Assembly: GCF_014764385.1 (NCBI RefSeq)
Contig: NZ_CP061714.1
Span: 992,001-1,056,000, forward strand
Length of the DNA stretch: 64,000 nt
Source: Luteimonas sp. MC1825
GTDB lineage: Bacteria > Pseudomonadota > Gammaproteobacteria > Xanthomonadales > Xanthomonadaceae
Direction of reading: 5' to 3'
In this document: piece by piece, positions 39,713 to 51,019 of the stretch
How the letters are laid out: each line of letters begins with the position of its first letter
Numbering within the stretch: the first letter of the stretch is position 1
Translations under genes and position numbers: made by a program
The notes under the pieces: model-generated
What the model was told of the DNA's origin: nothing
The model's database searches: none
The model's input: the letters and a program-made list of their open reading frames with translations, nothing else

Positions 39713-42298
39713 TCACCCCAGCGCCTTCAACCTGTACAGCGCTTCCAGCGCCTGCTTCGGCGTGAGGTCGTCGGGATCGATGCCGGCGAGCGCATCAAGC
39801 GCCGCCGACGCAGGCGAGAACAGGCCGAACTGCTGCGGTGCGTCCAGCGTCTCGGCCGACAGCGGCGGCGACGCGACATGGCCATGCCGTTCGAGTTCCG
39901 CCAGGCGCGCCCGCGCCTGGCGCAGCACCGGCTTGGGCAGGCCGGCCAGCGCGGCCACCTGCAGGCCGAAGCTGCGGTCGGCGGGGCCGTCCTTGACCGC
40001 GTGCATGAACACCAGGCTCTCGGCGCCGTCCCTGTCACGGTGCTCCACCGCGTCCAGGTGCACGTTGGCGATGCCACTGCCGGGTTCGGCCAACGCGGTG
40101 AGCTCGAAGTAGTGGGTGGCAAACAGCGTGTAGCAGCGGTTGTGCGCGGCCAGGTGGCGCGCGCAGGCATCGGCGAGCGCCAGTCCGTCGTAGGTCGAGG
40201 TGCCGCGGCCGATCTCGTCCATCAGCACCAGCGATTGCGCGCTGGCGTGGTGCAGGATGTAGCTGGTCTCGCTCATCTCCACCATGAAGGTCGACTGGCC
40301 GCGGGCCAGGTCATCCCCGGCGCCGATGCGGGTGAGGATGCGGTCGATCGGGCCGATCCGCGCCGCGCGCGCCGGCACGAAGCTGCCGATGTAGGCCAGC
40401 AGCACGATCAGCGCGTTCTGGCGCATGTAGGTGCTCTTGCCGCCCATGTTCGGGCCGGTGATCACCAGCATGCGGCGATCGGCGTGCAGGTCGAGGTCGT
40501 TGGGTTCGAATGGTGCGTCGCGGACCGCCTCGACCACCGGGTGGCGCCCGCGTTCGACCTCGAGGCAGGCGTCCTCGACCAGCTCGGGTCGCGCCCAGTC
40601 GAGCGCCACTGCACGCTCGGCCAGGCAGGCGAGCACGTCGAGCTCGCCCAGCGCGGCGGCACAGCGCTTGAGCGACTCGAGGTCGGTGTTGAGGGTATCC
40701 AGCAGTTCTTCGTACAGCAGCCGTTCGCGCGCCAGGGCGCGTTCGCGCGCGGACAGCACCTTGTCCTCGAACGCCTTCAGTTCCTCGGTGATGTAACGCT
40801 CGGCGCCGGTCAGCGTCTGCCGGCGGCTGTAGTGCGTCGGCACCTTGGCAGCGTGCGACTTGCCGATCTCGATGAAGTAGCCGTGCACGCGGTTGTAGCC
40901 GACCTTGAGCGTGGCGATGCCGCTGGCCTCGCGCTCGCGCAGTTCCAGGTCGACCAGGAACTGGTCGGCGTGTGTGGACAGGCGGCGCAGCTCGGCGAGC
41001 TCCGCGTCGTGGCCATCGGCGAACACGCCGCCGTCGCGGGCCAGCACCGGCGGCTGCTCGACCAGCGCCGTGGCCAGCAGCGCGGCCTGCCCGGCGTGTT
41101 CGCCGAGGCCGGCAACCAGCGCTGCGAGGCGCGGCGAATCGAGCGGCGCCAGCATCGTGCGCAACTCCGGCAGCATGGCGAGCGCGTCGCGCAGCGTGCC
41201 GAGGTCGCGCGGGCGCGCCGAGCGCAGCGCGATGCGCGACAGGATGCGCTCCACGTCGCCGAGCGCGCGGAAGCGCTCGCGCAGGTCGCGTTCTATGCCG
41301 CTGGCGAGCAGCGCCGCCACCGCGTGCTGGCGCTCGCCGACCACACCACGGTCGCGCAGCGGACGGTGCAGCCAGCGGCGCAGCATGCGGCCGCCCATCG
41401 GAGTCACCGTTCTGTCGAGCACGCCCAGCAGCGTGTGTTTCTGTTCACCGTCGACGCGGGTGTCGAGTTCGAGGTGGCGACGCGTTGCGGCGTTCATCGC
41501 GATCGCGCCGTCGCTGGATTCGACCGCGATCGCGGTCAAGTGCGGCAGGCGCTGCTTCTGGGTCTCCTCGACGTAGCCGAGCAGGGCACCCGCGGCGGCG
41601 ATCGCCAGCGGGCGGTCCTGGATGCCGAACGCCGACAGGTCGTGCAGCGCGAAGAACCGCAGCAGCTGGCGGCGCCCGGCGTCGGCGTCGAACAGCCATG
41701 GCGCGCGCCGGCGCAGACCGATGCGGGTCGTCGCGAAGGCCGGCCAGCCGTCGTCGTCGGGGAGCAGGAGTTCGGCGGGGTCGAGGCGCGCCAGTTCGGC
41801 CTCGAGCGCGTCATCGCCGGCGACTTCGTTGACCAGGAAGCGGCCGGCCGCGAGGTCTGCCCACGCCAGGCCGTAGCCGGCCTTGCCGCGCGCCACCGCC
41901 AGCAGCAGCGTGTCGCGACGCTCGCTCAGCAGCGCCTCGTCGGTGAGGGTGCCGGGAGTGACGATGCGCACCACCTTGCGCTCCACCAGGCCCTTGCTGG
42001 TGGCGGGGTCGCCGACCTGCTCGCAGATCGCCACCGACTCGCCCAGCGCCACCAGTCGCGCCAGGTAGCCCTCGGCCGCGTGGTAGGGCACGCCCGCCAT
42101 CGGAATCGGCTGCCCGGCGGACGACCCGCGCTGGGTCAGGGTGATGTCGAGCAGCTTCGCCGCCTTGCGGGCGTCGTCGTGGAACAGCTCGTAGAAGTCG
42201 CCCATGCGGAAGAACATCAGCACGTCGGCATGCTCCGCCTTGGCGGCGAAGAACTGCTTCATGAGGGGCGTGTGTTCCGGCGTTGCTTCCGACTTCAT
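39713..42298 (-). CDS. mutS: DNA mismatch repair protein MutS
   Basis: 861 residues. The mismatch-contact motif is F-Y-E in [20 protein letters not shown]; the ATPase has Walker [34 protein letters not shown] with the Walker B Asp-Glu, and the GRGTSTYDG signature followed by [28 protein letters not shown] was chosen as start, with AGGA just upstream. The C-terminal region ends with a short beta-clamp/tetramer tail ([16 protein letters not shown]). Usual length is about 855. Confidence 0.97.
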   Translation of the reverse strand: MKSEATPEHTPLMKQFFAAKAEHADVLMFFRMGDFYELFHDDARKAAKLLDITLTQRGSSAGQPIPMAGVPYHAAEGYLARLVALGESVAICEQVGDPATSKGLVERKVVRIVTPGTLTDEALLSERRDTLLLAVARGKAGYGLAWADLAAGRFLVNEVAGDDALEAELARLDPAELLLPDDDGWPAFATTRIGLRRRAPWLFDADAGRRQLLRFFALHDLSAFGIQDRPLAIAAAGALLGYVEETQKQRLPHLTAIAVESSDGAIAMNAATRRHLELDTRVDGEQKHTLLGVLDRTVTPMGGRMLRRWLHRPLRDRGVVGERQHAVAALLASGIERDLRERFRALGDVERILSRIALRSARPRDLGTLRDALAMLPELRTMLAPLDSPRLAALVAGLGEHAGQAALLATALVEQPPVLARDGGVFADGHDAELAELRRLSTHADQFLVDLELREREASGIATLKVGYNRVHGYFIEIGKSHAAKVPTHYSRRQTLTGAERYITEELKAFEDKVLSARERALARERLLYEELLDTLNTDLESLKRCAAALGELDVLACLAERAVALDWARPELVEDACLEVERGRHPVVEAVRDAPFEPNDLDLHADRRMLVITGPNMGGKSTYMRQNALIVLLAYIGSFVPARAARIGPIDRILTRIGAGDDLARGQSTFMVEMSETSYILHHASAQSLVLMDEIGRGTSTYDGLALADACARHLAAHNRCYTLFATHYFELTALAEPGSGIANVHLDAVEHRDRDGAESLVFMHAVKDGPADRSFGLQVAALAGLPKPVLRQARARLAELERHGHVASPPLSAETLDAPQQFGLFSPASAALDALAGIDPDDLTPKQALEALYRLKALG

Positions 42299-42332
42299 GG
42301 GGTCCTGGTATCCGCTGCTGTCCGGGCTTGCA

Positions 42333-43787
42333 TCAGCGCTGCCTGAGCTGCACCACGCCGGGTGGCTCCGGAAGGTCGTCGGTCGCCACCACCACGCGGT
42401 TGCGTCCATTGCGCTTGGCGGCGTACATGGCCGCGTCCGCGCGGGCAAGGATGCGCTCGTAGTCGGGGTGCCCATCCTGCAGCGCGAGGCCGATGCTCGC
42501 GGTCAACATCAGGGTTTCACCGTCGGACAGTGCCACCGGTGCGCCCGCGACGCAGCTGCGCAGGCCCTCGGCGATCGCCAGCGCCTCGGAGGCTCCCACC
42601 GAGCCAAGCACCACCACGAACTCCTCGCCGCCGTACCGGAACAGGTAGTCGCTGCCGCGCGTGTTCTGCACCAGCAGCGCGGCGACCTGCTGCAGGGCGC
42701 GATCACCGACCTCGTGGCCGTGGCTGTCGTTGATCACCTTGAAGTGGTCGAGGTCGATCATCAACACCGCGAACGTCCGGCCGGTGTTGGCCTGCAGCTG
42801 GATCTCGCGGCGCAGGACGGTCGGCAGGAAGCGCCGGTTGAGCAGTCGCGTGAGCGCGTCGCGGCCGGACTCGAGGTCGCCGATGCCGTCGAACATCATC
42901 GTGAGCAGGTTGCGGATCGCGGCGACGACCGCGCGCGTCTCGTCGACCAGCGCGCGCCGCAGCGCCGGGTTCCCCGCCTGCGGCAGGCCATCACGCAGGC
43001 CCGTGTCGACGGCCTCGACCAGTTCGGCCACGCGCCGTGTCTCCGGCGTCTCGCCGAAACTGGCCATGCCCTTGTGCGTGAACCACAGGCCGAACTCGGA
43101 ACGCGACAGCAGCAGCGGTGCCGCTGCCGGCGGCTGCTCCAGGCTCAGCGCGTACAGCAGGGTGTTCTCCCAGGCCAGCAGCAGCGCGCGCTGGCGTTCG
43201 CGCTCGGTGCCGACGTTCTGGATCAGCGAGAACAGCCGGTAGGAGGCGTCGATGGTGCCGGCCTGCTCGCGCGAGATGTCATAGGCGCGGGTCATGGCCT
43301 CCAGGGCCAGGTCGATGAGCGCGTCCACGCCGACGATCGCCTCGATGACGGCGTCGGCGTGACCCGCCGCGCCGGCCTTCCGGATCGCTGCCTGCAGCTC
43401 GCCCTTCAACAGGCGTGCACCGCGGCCCACCAGGTCCACGGGAATGCCGATCCGCGCGTGCACCAGCCCCACCGTCTCCTGGGTGGCGGCCACGGCATCG
43501 ACGTCGTCGGGCCCGGCGCCGAGCAGTTCCAGCAGCCAGCGTTGCAGCGACGGCTTCAGCCGGTCGCGGACCTGGTCCGGGGACAGGAACCGCGCAGCGC
43601 GGGGGTCGTCGAGCATTTCGCCGTAGAAGTGGTCGGCCAGCATCGGGGCCGCCGCCGAAGCGGCGTCGCTGAACAGGAGGCGCGCGCCGGGGGTGATCGC
43701 GGCGAGCGCCAGGCGCCAGTGCGCGGCAAGCCGGGGATCGTGCACGCGTGTGCGCTCGGCAACGGCCGGGAGGGGGTGGGTATCCAT
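42333..43787 (-). CDS. Globin-coupled diguanylate cyclase (DosC-like oxygen sensor)
   Basis: 484 residues. Residues 20-175 are a sensor globin: distal Tyr55 (ADHFYGEML) and proximal His110 in [20 protein letters not shown], the same arrangement as E. coli DosC. A helical middle domain (about 180-300) links it to the GGDEF domain, whose active site reads GGEEF (386-390) with [20 protein letters not shown]. The inhibitory site RGSD (377-380) stands exactly five residues before, so product inhibition by c-di-GMP is expected. Haem-bound oxygen would control c-di-GMP synthesis. Start MDTHPLPAV chosen; a -10-like CACAAT lies 7 bases before it. Confidence 0.92.
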   Translation of the reverse strand: MDTHPLPAVAERTRVHDPRLAAHWRLALAAITPGARLLFSDAASAAAPMLADHFYGEMLDDPRAARFLSPDQVRDRLKPSLQRWLLELLGAGPDDVDAVAATQETVGLVHARIGIPVDLVGRGARLLKGELQAAIRKAGAAGHADAVIEAIVGVDALIDLALEAMTRAYDISREQAGTIDASYRLFSLIQNVGTERERQRALLLAWENTLLYALSLEQPPAAAPLLLSRSEFGLWFTHKGMASFGETPETRRVAELVEAVDTGLRDGLPQAGNPALRRALVDETRAVVAAIRNLLTMMFDGIGDLESGRDALTRLLNRRFLPTVLRREIQLQANTGRTFAVLMIDLDHFKVINDSHGHEVGDRALQQVAALLVQNTRGSDYLFRYGGEEFVVVLGSVGASEALAIAEGLRSCVAGAPVALSDGETLMLTASIGLALQDGHPDYERILARADAAMYAAKRNGRNRVVVATDDLPEPPGVVQLRQR

Positions 43788-44043
43788 GGCCGGTATTGTG
43801 GACCAGTCGCGATCCGGGACGCCTCGTCGGGGCGATCGGGGCCCTGCAGGCAGCGGGTTTCCCGCATCCGCCGGCCACATACGCATGCGTCCGGAAATGT
43901 GCTAGCGTCGCGCCAAGGCTGCGATACCGCAGCGTCAGGTCCGTCCCCCACGCTGGCCTGGCGCGCAACCGGCATGGACTCCATGCCGGCGGTCGCATCC
44001 GTGTCGATGATGCTCATCCAACATCCGGTTAGGGGGACACCCA

Positions 44044-46647
44044 ATGGTCCAAGGCCACCCGCGGCGCCACGCGCTCGCGACAGCTGTTTTCGCGGTACTT
44101 GCTTCAATGCCCATCGCACAGGTGGCCCGTGCACAGGATGCCCCGGCGACCAGGCCGACGGCTGACGAGCCCACCACCCTGTCGACCATGACGGTCACCG
44201 CGCAGAAGCGCGAGGAAGCCCTGCAGGACGTGCCGATCGTCATCAACGTCATCGACGAGCAGCTGCTGCTCGACACCGGCGTGCGTGACATCAAGGACCT
44301 CCAGGTCCTCGTGCCCGGGCTCACAGTCACCAGCACGCAAAGCGCGGCGCAGACCACCGCGCGCATCCGCGGCATCGGCACCGTCGGCGACAACGCCGGC
44401 CTGGAGTCGTCGGTCGGCATCGTGATCGACGGCGTGTACCGCTCGCGCAACAGTGTCGGCTTCGGCGACCTCGGCGAGGTGGAGCGCATCGAGGTGCTCA
44501 AGGGGCCGCAGGGCACGGTGTTCGGCAAGAACACCTCGGCGGGCGTGATCAACGTCATCACCCGCAAGCCGAGCTACTCGCAGAGCGCGGAAGCCGAGAT
44601 CACCGCGGGCAACTTCGGACTGCTCGGCGTGTCCGGTGCCTACAACGACGCGTTGGCCGAAAACGCGGCATTCCGCATCTTCGCGGCCAAGCGCAAGCGC
44701 GACGGCGTCGACGACGTCCGCGTCGGTGCCGGCCCGCGCAAGGAAACCGACGACGGCGACCAGAACTACCACACGGTCCGCGGCCAACTGTTCCTCGAGC
44801 CCAGCGACACGGTCGACATCAACCTGGTGGCGGACTACAGCAGCCGCGAAGAGAACTGCTGCGTCACGGTCACCACCCAGCGCGGACCCACCGCGGCCAT
44901 CATCAACGCGCTGACCCCGGGCGGCGAGGGCGTGATCCCGGTGGCGGACCCCGAGCGGCGCCTGGCGTACAGCAACCGGCCCACCTCGCAGGACCTGAAG
45001 GACAAGGGCGTGTCGGCGCAGGTCGACTGGAACACCCCGTGGGCGAACAACGCCACGTTCTCCTCGATCACCGCGTTCCGCGACTGGCAGGCGATCAATG
45101 GCCTCGATTTCGACTACAGCGCGGCGGACATCCTGTACCGCGCCCCCGACGACAACGAGTCCCTGACGCGCTTCGAAACCTTCAGCCAGGAGCTGCGCCT
45201 GACCGGCTCGACCGACCGCGTCGACTGGATGGTGGGCCTGTTCTATTCGGACGAGGACCTGACGCGCAATGATTCGTACCGCTTCGGCAGTGCCTACGAG
45301 CCGTACCTGTCGACCCTGGTCGGCAGCCAGGTGCTGGCGGGCGTCGCGGCGCAGCTGGCGCCGCTGGGGCTGACCGTCAACCAGGCCAACCCGGCGACGT
45401 TCCTGTCGCAGGTCAGCGGCCGGCCCTTCGGGACCAACTTCACCGGCCTCGGCGCGCTCGACCGCCACGACCAGAATGCGCGCAGCACCGCCATCTTCAG
45501 CAACAACACCTTCCGCGCCACGGACGCGCTGGATTTCACCGTGGGCCTGCGCTACACACACGAAAAGAAGGAGCTGGATTCGGCGTACAGCAACCCGAGC
45601 GGCAGCGTGGGCTGTGGCGCGGCATTGGCCAACCCGGCAGCCCGCGTCGGCGGGGCGCTGGCGGCGCGGATCAACGGCTTCGCCAGCCTGCCGCCCGCGC
45701 TCCAGGCGCAGCTGCTGGCGGGCCTGGTGCCGGCGGTCGCGCCCGACGTGATCGGCTTCATGTGCCTGCCCTGGGCGAATGCGGCCCACAACGGCCGCAA
45801 CGTGTCGCAGTCGCGGACCGAGAAGGAATGGTCGGGTACGTTCAAGGCCGCCTACGACTGGACCGACGAGGTCATGACCTACGTGTCGGTGGCACGCGGC
45901 TACAAGGGCGGCGGCTTCAACCTCGACCGCGTGCAGTCTTCCAACGGCCTGTCCAGCGGCGTCCGGGGCATCACTCCGGTGGACGACACCTCGTTCCCCG
46001 GCGAGTTCGTCAACAGCTTCGAGCTCGGCATGAAGACCGACTGGGCCGGCGGCAACCTGCTGTTCAATGCGGCGCTCTTCTACCAGGACTACAAGGACTT
46101 CCAGCTCAACAGCTTCCTGGGCACGAGCTTCGTGGTGCGCTCGATCCCGGAAGTGGTGTCGATGGGCTTCGAGGCCGACATGATGTGGCAGACCTCGGTG
46201 CCCGGCCTGATGCTGCAGGGTGGCCTGACCTACGCCGAAACCGAGTACGGCGACGACCTGCTGCCCGATGCCGACCTGGCGCTGCTGCCCGGCAACCAGA
46301 TGAGCTTCGCGCCCAAATGGTCGGGCAACGCGTCGGTGACGTACGAATGGGGCTTCGGCGCCAACCACATCGGCCGCTTCAACATCGGCGCCAAGTACAT
46401 GTCGGAGTACAACACCGGCTCCGACCTCGATGTGCAGAAGTTGCAGGACGGCTACGCGCTGGTGAATGCCCGCCTGGGCTTTGGCAGCCAGAACCGGCGC
46501 TGGCTGGTCGAGCTGTGGGGCCAGAACCTCACCGACGAGACCTACAAGCAGGTCGGCATCGACGCGCCGATCCAGGCCGGTTCGTGGAATGCCTTCCTCG
46601 GCGCGCCGCGCACCTATGGCGTGACCCTGCGGTTCAACTACTTCTGA
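44044..46647 (+). CDS. TonB-dependent receptor
   Basis: 867 residues; AGGGGGA precedes the ATG. Signal peptide, TonB box region (TLSTMTVTAQKREEALQDVP), plug domain (LLLDTGVRDIKDLQVLVPGL, RIRGIGTVGDNAGLESSVGI, KGPQGTVFGKNTSAGVINVI) and a 22-strand barrel ending in RTYGVTLRFNYF with the terminal Phe. The MTVTAQKREE form is typical of sphingomonad/xanthomonad receptors for iron chelates or plant-derived compounds; the ligand is not readable. Alone, closed by a strong terminator. A 9-bp inverted repeat (43969-43989) is in its leader. Confidence 0.93.
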   Translation: MVQGHPRRHALATAVFAVLASMPIAQVARAQDAPATRPTADEPTTLSTMTVTAQKREEALQDVPIVINVIDEQLLLDTGVRDIKDLQVLVPGLTVTSTQSAAQTTARIRGIGTVGDNAGLESSVGIVIDGVYRSRNSVGFGDLGEVERIEVLKGPQGTVFGKNTSAGVINVITRKPSYSQSAEAEITAGNFGLLGVSGAYNDALAENAAFRIFAAKRKRDGVDDVRVGAGPRKETDDGDQNYHTVRGQLFLEPSDTVDINLVADYSSREENCCVTVTTQRGPTAAIINALTPGGEGVIPVADPERRLAYSNRPTSQDLKDKGVSAQVDWNTPWANNATFSSITAFRDWQAINGLDFDYSAADILYRAPDDNESLTRFETFSQELRLTGSTDRVDWMVGLFYSDEDLTRNDSYRFGSAYEPYLSTLVGSQVLAGVAAQLAPLGLTVNQANPATFLSQVSGRPFGTNFTGLGALDRHDQNARSTAIFSNNTFRATDALDFTVGLRYTHEKKELDSAYSNPSGSVGCGAALANPAARVGGALAARINGFASLPPALQAQLLAGLVPAVAPDVIGFMCLPWANAAHNGRNVSQSRTEKEWSGTFKAAYDWTDEVMTYVSVARGYKGGGFNLDRVQSSNGLSSGVRGITPVDDTSFPGEFVNSFELGMKTDWAGGNLLFNAALFYQDYKDFQLNSFLGTSFVVRSIPEVVSMGFEADMMWQTSVPGLMLQGGLTYAETEYGDDLLPDADLALLPGNQMSFAPKWSGNASVTYEWGFGANHIGRFNIGAKYMSEYNTGSDLDVQKLQDGYALVNARLGFGSQNRRWLVELWGQNLTDETYKQVGIDAPIQAGSWNAFLGAPRTYGVTLRFNYF

Positions 46648-46670
46648 ACCCCGCGGCATCGTGACACTGG

Positions 46671-46698
46671 AACGGCCCGCTTCGGCGGGCCGTTTCTG
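46671..46698 (+). terminator. Rho-independent terminator after the TonB receptor
   Basis: AACGGCCCGC - TTCG - GCGGGCCGTT hairpin followed by TCTGTT, 24 bases after the stop. Confidence 0.9.
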
Positions 46699-46841
46699 TT
46701 GGGCGCCGGGTGCCAAGGCCCTCGAGGACGATGTCAAGGAGGAGGCATCGGCCGCCAGGCGGATGCCGGGGGACAGAAGCCGGCGCGACAAGCGCGGTGG
46801 GCAGGGACGATACTGCTCGCTTTCCACATGGTGAAAACGCA

Positions 46842-47336
46842 ATGGATGTTCCCGGTGACGCCCTGCTGGCCAACCTTGCGCAGGCCCTTGGCGCGCGCCT
46901 CGAAGCCGCGCGCGACAGGCTGGTGACGGCGGAGAGCTGCACCGGGGGCTGGATCGCCAAGACGGTGACCGATGTCGCCGGCTCCTCGTCGTGGTTCGAC
47001 TGCGGGCTCGCCGCGTACAGCTACGAGGCCAAGCAGGCGCTGCTCGGCGTGCGCGCGCAGACGCTCGAAGAGCAGGGCGCCGTGAGCCGCGACACCGCCA
47101 TCGAGATGGTGTCCGGCGCGCTGGTGCATTCCGGTGCGTCGGTGGCGGTCGCGGTCACCGGCATCGCCGGGCCTGGCGGCGGCACCGACGACAAGCCGGT
47201 GGGGACGGTGTGGATCGCCTGGAAGCGTCGCGGCGGCTATCCGCATGCCGAGCTGTTCCACTTCGACGGCGACCGCGACGCGGTGCGCCGGCAGACGGTC
47301 GGCGAGGCGCTGCGCGGCCTCGAACGCCTGCTGTGA
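46842..47336 (+). CDS. CinA C-terminal domain protein (nicotinamide-nucleotide amidase type)
   Basis: 164 residues, a stand-alone PncC/CinA C-terminal domain. [39 protein letters not shown] and [20 protein letters not shown] are diagnostic. Such enzymes deamidate nicotinamide mononucleotide back to the NAD route. Closely followed (16 bases) by the UbiB-type kinase. In some Gram-positive bacteria cinA is joined to recA; here it lies two genes upstream of lexA-recA. Confidence 0.92.
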   Translation: MDVPGDALLANLAQALGARLEAARDRLVTAESCTGGWIAKTVTDVAGSSSWFDCGLAAYSYEAKQALLGVRAQTLEEQGAVSRDTAIEMVSGALVHSGASVAVAVTGIAGPGGGTDDKPVGTVWIAWKRRGGYPHAELFHFDGDRDAVRRQTVGEALRGLERLL

Positions 47337-47352
47337 ACAGGCGGAGCACAGG

Positions 47353-49038
47353 ATGATGTGGGAGCGGTTGGCCGGCGTGCGTGACCTGGGGCGGCTGCAG
47401 GAGATCGCCAGCGTCCTCGTGCGCCACGGATTCGGCGACCTCGTCCGCCGCAGTGGCCTGGCGGGCGCGCTGGAGCGGGCAGGACGCCTGCTGCGTTGGG
47501 AACATGTGCAGGAGCGCCACGCCTTGCGCCCGCCGGAGCGCCTGCGCTGCGCGCTGCAGGAACTGGGCCCGACGTTCGTCAAGCTCGGCCAGGTGCTGTC
47601 GACGCGCGTGGACCTGCTGCCGCCGGACTGGATCGCCGAGCTCAGCCGGCTGCAGAACGAGGTGCCGGCGCTGCCCTGGGAGACGGTGCGGCCGCAGCTG
47701 GTCGAGGATCTCGGCGCCGAACCCGAAGCGGTGTTCGCGCGCGTCGAACAGGTCCCCGTGGCCGCCGCATCGCTGGCCCAGGCGCACCGGGCCTGGCTAC
47801 ACGATGGCACCGCAGTCATCCTCAAGGTGCGCCGGCCCGGCATCACCGACACCATCGAGGCAGACCTGCGGCTGCTCGCGCGGCTGGTGGTGATCGTGGA
47901 GTCCCAGGTCCCCGACCTGCGCCGCTATCGCCCGGTGGAGGTGGTGCGCCAGTTTCGCGAGTCGCTGCGGCGCGAACTGGACTTCGCGGCCGAGTGCCGC
48001 CACGCCGAGCGCATCGCCGCGAGCTTCGCCGACAACCCTTGCGTGGTGGTGCCGCGCGTGTACTGGCAGTGGACCAGCGAGCGGCTCAACGTGCAGGACT
48101 TCATCGACGGCATCCCCGCCGGGGACCTGGCAGCGGTGGACGCGGCCGGACTCGACCGCGCCGCGCTGGCGCGCGCCGGCACCGGCATCGTGCTGAAGAT
48201 GGTGCTGGAGGACGGCCTGTTCCACGCCGATCCGCACCCCGGGAACATCTTCTTCCTGCGCTCCGGCGCCATCGCGCTGATCGATTTCGGGATGGTCGGG
48301 CACCTCGGCGAGCGACGCAGGCTGGAAATCGCGCGCCTGCTGCACGGCATGGTCGTGCAGGACGACGAGGCGGTGGCCGACATCCTGCTCGACTGGAGCG
48401 ACGGCGGCGAGGTCGACGAAGACCGCCTGCAGGCCGTCACGTCGGTGCTGGTCGACCGCTATCGTGGCGTGCCGCTGAAGGACCTGCGGATGGGCACCAT
48501 GCTGTCGGATGCCGCCGGCCTGCTGCGCCAGCATGGCCTGGTGCTGCCGCCGGACCTGGCGCTGGTGGTCAAGGCGTTCCTGACCCTGGAAGGCTTTGCG
48601 CGCCAGCTCGACCCCGATTTCGACATGGCCAGCGAGGCCAAGCCGTGGCTGGAGCGCGTGATGCTGCGGCGCTACGCACCTTCGATGCTCGCCCGGCGTG
48701 GTCGCCGCGGACTGGCCGGACTGGTGGAGTTGGGCGCCGAACTGCCGCGCGACCTTCGCCGGCTGGTGCGTGCGGCGCGCGGCGGCCGGGTGGGCGCGCG
48801 GATCGATGTGCCGGAGCTGAAGCCCTTTGGTGACCAGGTCGACCGCGCCGCCAGCCGGCTCACGATCGGCGTGATCACCGCGGCGCTGATCATCGGCTCG
48901 TCGATCGTCATGAACAGCGTCGGCGGCGGCGTGGGCAATCGCGGACTCATGGCGCTGGGCGTGCTGGGCTTCGTCGGCGCGGCCGCCGCCGGGGTCTGGA
49001 TCGTCTATTCGATCTGGAAGGGCAGCCACCACCGTTGA
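47353..49038 (+). CDS. ABC1/AarF/UbiB-type atypical kinase, membrane protein
   Basis: 561 residues. The ABC1 kinase-like core is clear: LGPTFVKLGQVLSTRVDLLP (the KxGQ motif), VILKVRRPG (Walker-like Lys), ESLRRELDFAAECRHAERI, the catalytic HADPHPGNIFF and the metal-binding IALIDFGMVGH. Two membrane segments close the protein (LTIGVITAALIIGSSIVMNS, GLMALGVLGFVGAAAAGVWI), as in UbiB, which supports ubiquinone synthesis. No other ubi genes are nearby, so it may be a second UbiB-like kinase. Sits between cinA and lexA. Confidence 0.88.
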   Translation: MMWERLAGVRDLGRLQEIASVLVRHGFGDLVRRSGLAGALERAGRLLRWEHVQERHALRPPERLRCALQELGPTFVKLGQVLSTRVDLLPPDWIAELSRLQNEVPALPWETVRPQLVEDLGAEPEAVFARVEQVPVAAASLAQAHRAWLHDGTAVILKVRRPGITDTIEADLRLLARLVVIVESQVPDLRRYRPVEVVRQFRESLRRELDFAAECRHAERIAASFADNPCVVVPRVYWQWTSERLNVQDFIDGIPAGDLAAVDAAGLDRAALARAGTGIVLKMVLEDGLFHADPHPGNIFFLRSGAIALIDFGMVGHLGERRRLEIARLLHGMVVQDDEAVADILLDWSDGGEVDEDRLQAVTSVLVDRYRGVPLKDLRMGTMLSDAAGLLRQHGLVLPPDLALVVKAFLTLEGFARQLDPDFDMASEAKPWLERVMLRRYAPSMLARRGRRGLAGLVELGAELPRDLRRLVRAARGGRVGARIDVPELKPFGDQVDRAASRLTIGVITAALIIGSSIVMNSVGGGVGNRGLMALGVLGFVGAAAAGVWIVYSIWKGSHHR

Positions 49039-49067
49039 TCCGCGGGTGGCGTTGACGGCGCCGGGAG

Positions 49068-49086
49068 TTAGTAGTAATACTACTAA
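49068..49086 (+). promoter_or_regulatory. LexA operator (SOS box) of lexA
   Basis: TTAGTAGTAATACTACTAA is a perfect 19-base palindrome of the TTAG-N6-TACTA type known for the LexA of xanthomonads. It ends 2 bases before the lexA ATG and covers the expected -10 region; a -35-like TTGACG lies at 49052-49057. Confidence 0.93.
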
Positions 49087-49088
49087 CC

Positions 49089-49727
49089 ATGCAACTGACC
49101 GACACCCAGCAGTCCATCCTTGCCCTCATCGCCGAGCGCATCGCCGAGGAAGGCGTGCCGCCCTCCCAGGCGGAAATCGCCCGCGCCTTCGGCTTCAGCA
49201 GCGTGCGCGCCGCGCAGTACCACCTGGAAGCCCTCGAGGCCGCAGGTGCGATCGAGCGGGTGCCGGGCCGTGCGCGCGGCATTCGCGTGCTGCAGGCGGC
49301 GCGGCCGGCGCAAGGCGCGTTGCCGCTGGCCGGCAACGCCGATGTCCTGGAACTGCCCGTGCTCGGCCAGGTGGCCGCCGGCCTGCCGATCGGCGCCGAC
49401 ATCGGCAGCGAGCAGGTGGTGCTGATGGACCGGGCGTTCTTCTCGCCGGCACCGGACTACCTGCTGCGCGTGCGCGGCGACTCGATGCGCGACGAGGGCA
49501 TCTTCGACGGCGACCTGATCGGCGTGCACCGCACCAGCGACGCGCGCTCGGGCCAGATCGTCATCGCCCGCATCGACGACACGATCACCGTCAAGCTGCT
49601 CAAGATCGGCCGCGACCGCATCCGCCTGCTGCCGCGCAACCCGGACTACGCGCCGATCGAGGTCGAGCCGGGGCAGGAGTTCGCCATCGAAGGCCTGTAT
49701 TGCGGGCTGGTGAGGCCCAACCGGTGA
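49089..49727 (+). CDS. lexA: LexA repressor
   Basis: 212 residues. The N-terminal winged helix (QAEIARAFGFSSVRAAQYHL) binds the SOS box; self-cleavage would occur at A97-G98 (GQVAAGLPIGAD) using S132 (RVRGDSMRDEGIFDGDL) and K169 (ITVKLLKIG). There is no Shine-Dalgarno sequence; the operator reaches to 2 bases before the ATG, so the mRNA may be leaderless. Autoregulated through that operator; recA follows 189 bases downstream. Confidence 0.97.
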   Translation: MQLTDTQQSILALIAERIAEEGVPPSQAEIARAFGFSSVRAAQYHLEALEAAGAIERVPGRARGIRVLQAARPAQGALPLAGNADVLELPVLGQVAAGLPIGADIGSEQVVLMDRAFFSPAPDYLLRVRGDSMRDEGIFDGDLIGVHRTSDARSGQIVIARIDDTITVKLLKIGRDRIRLLPRNPDYAPIEVEPGQEFAIEGLYCGLVRPNR

Positions 49728-49916
49728 GCCTGTGCCGTGACCCGCGCGCGCCGATCCCCGGTGGCGGCGTTTTCCCACCGCGCAGCCGGGCCATGGCTGC
49801 TGCCGGTATCCGGCGTGGCCGGCTAGTTTCGATTCCCCGCGTCGAAGTCGCAGCCCCTGCGACCGGCCGCGGACACACTGCACACATCCCGAATACCTGA
49901 TCCGAGGACGACCACG

Positions 49917-51002
<1,086 letters not shown>

Positions 51003-51019
51003 CGGCCTCGCACGGCAGC

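Noticed and set aside
39635..42346. A 903-codon plus-strand open frame opposite mutS
   Set aside because: Shadow of mutS, no recognisable domains.
43959..43974. A possible sigma-54 promoter (TGGCGCGCAACCGGCA) before the TonB receptor
   Set aside because: GG and GC spacing is right, but three consensus positions including the A of TGGCA and both T before GC are lost; such matches are expected by chance in GC-rich DNA.
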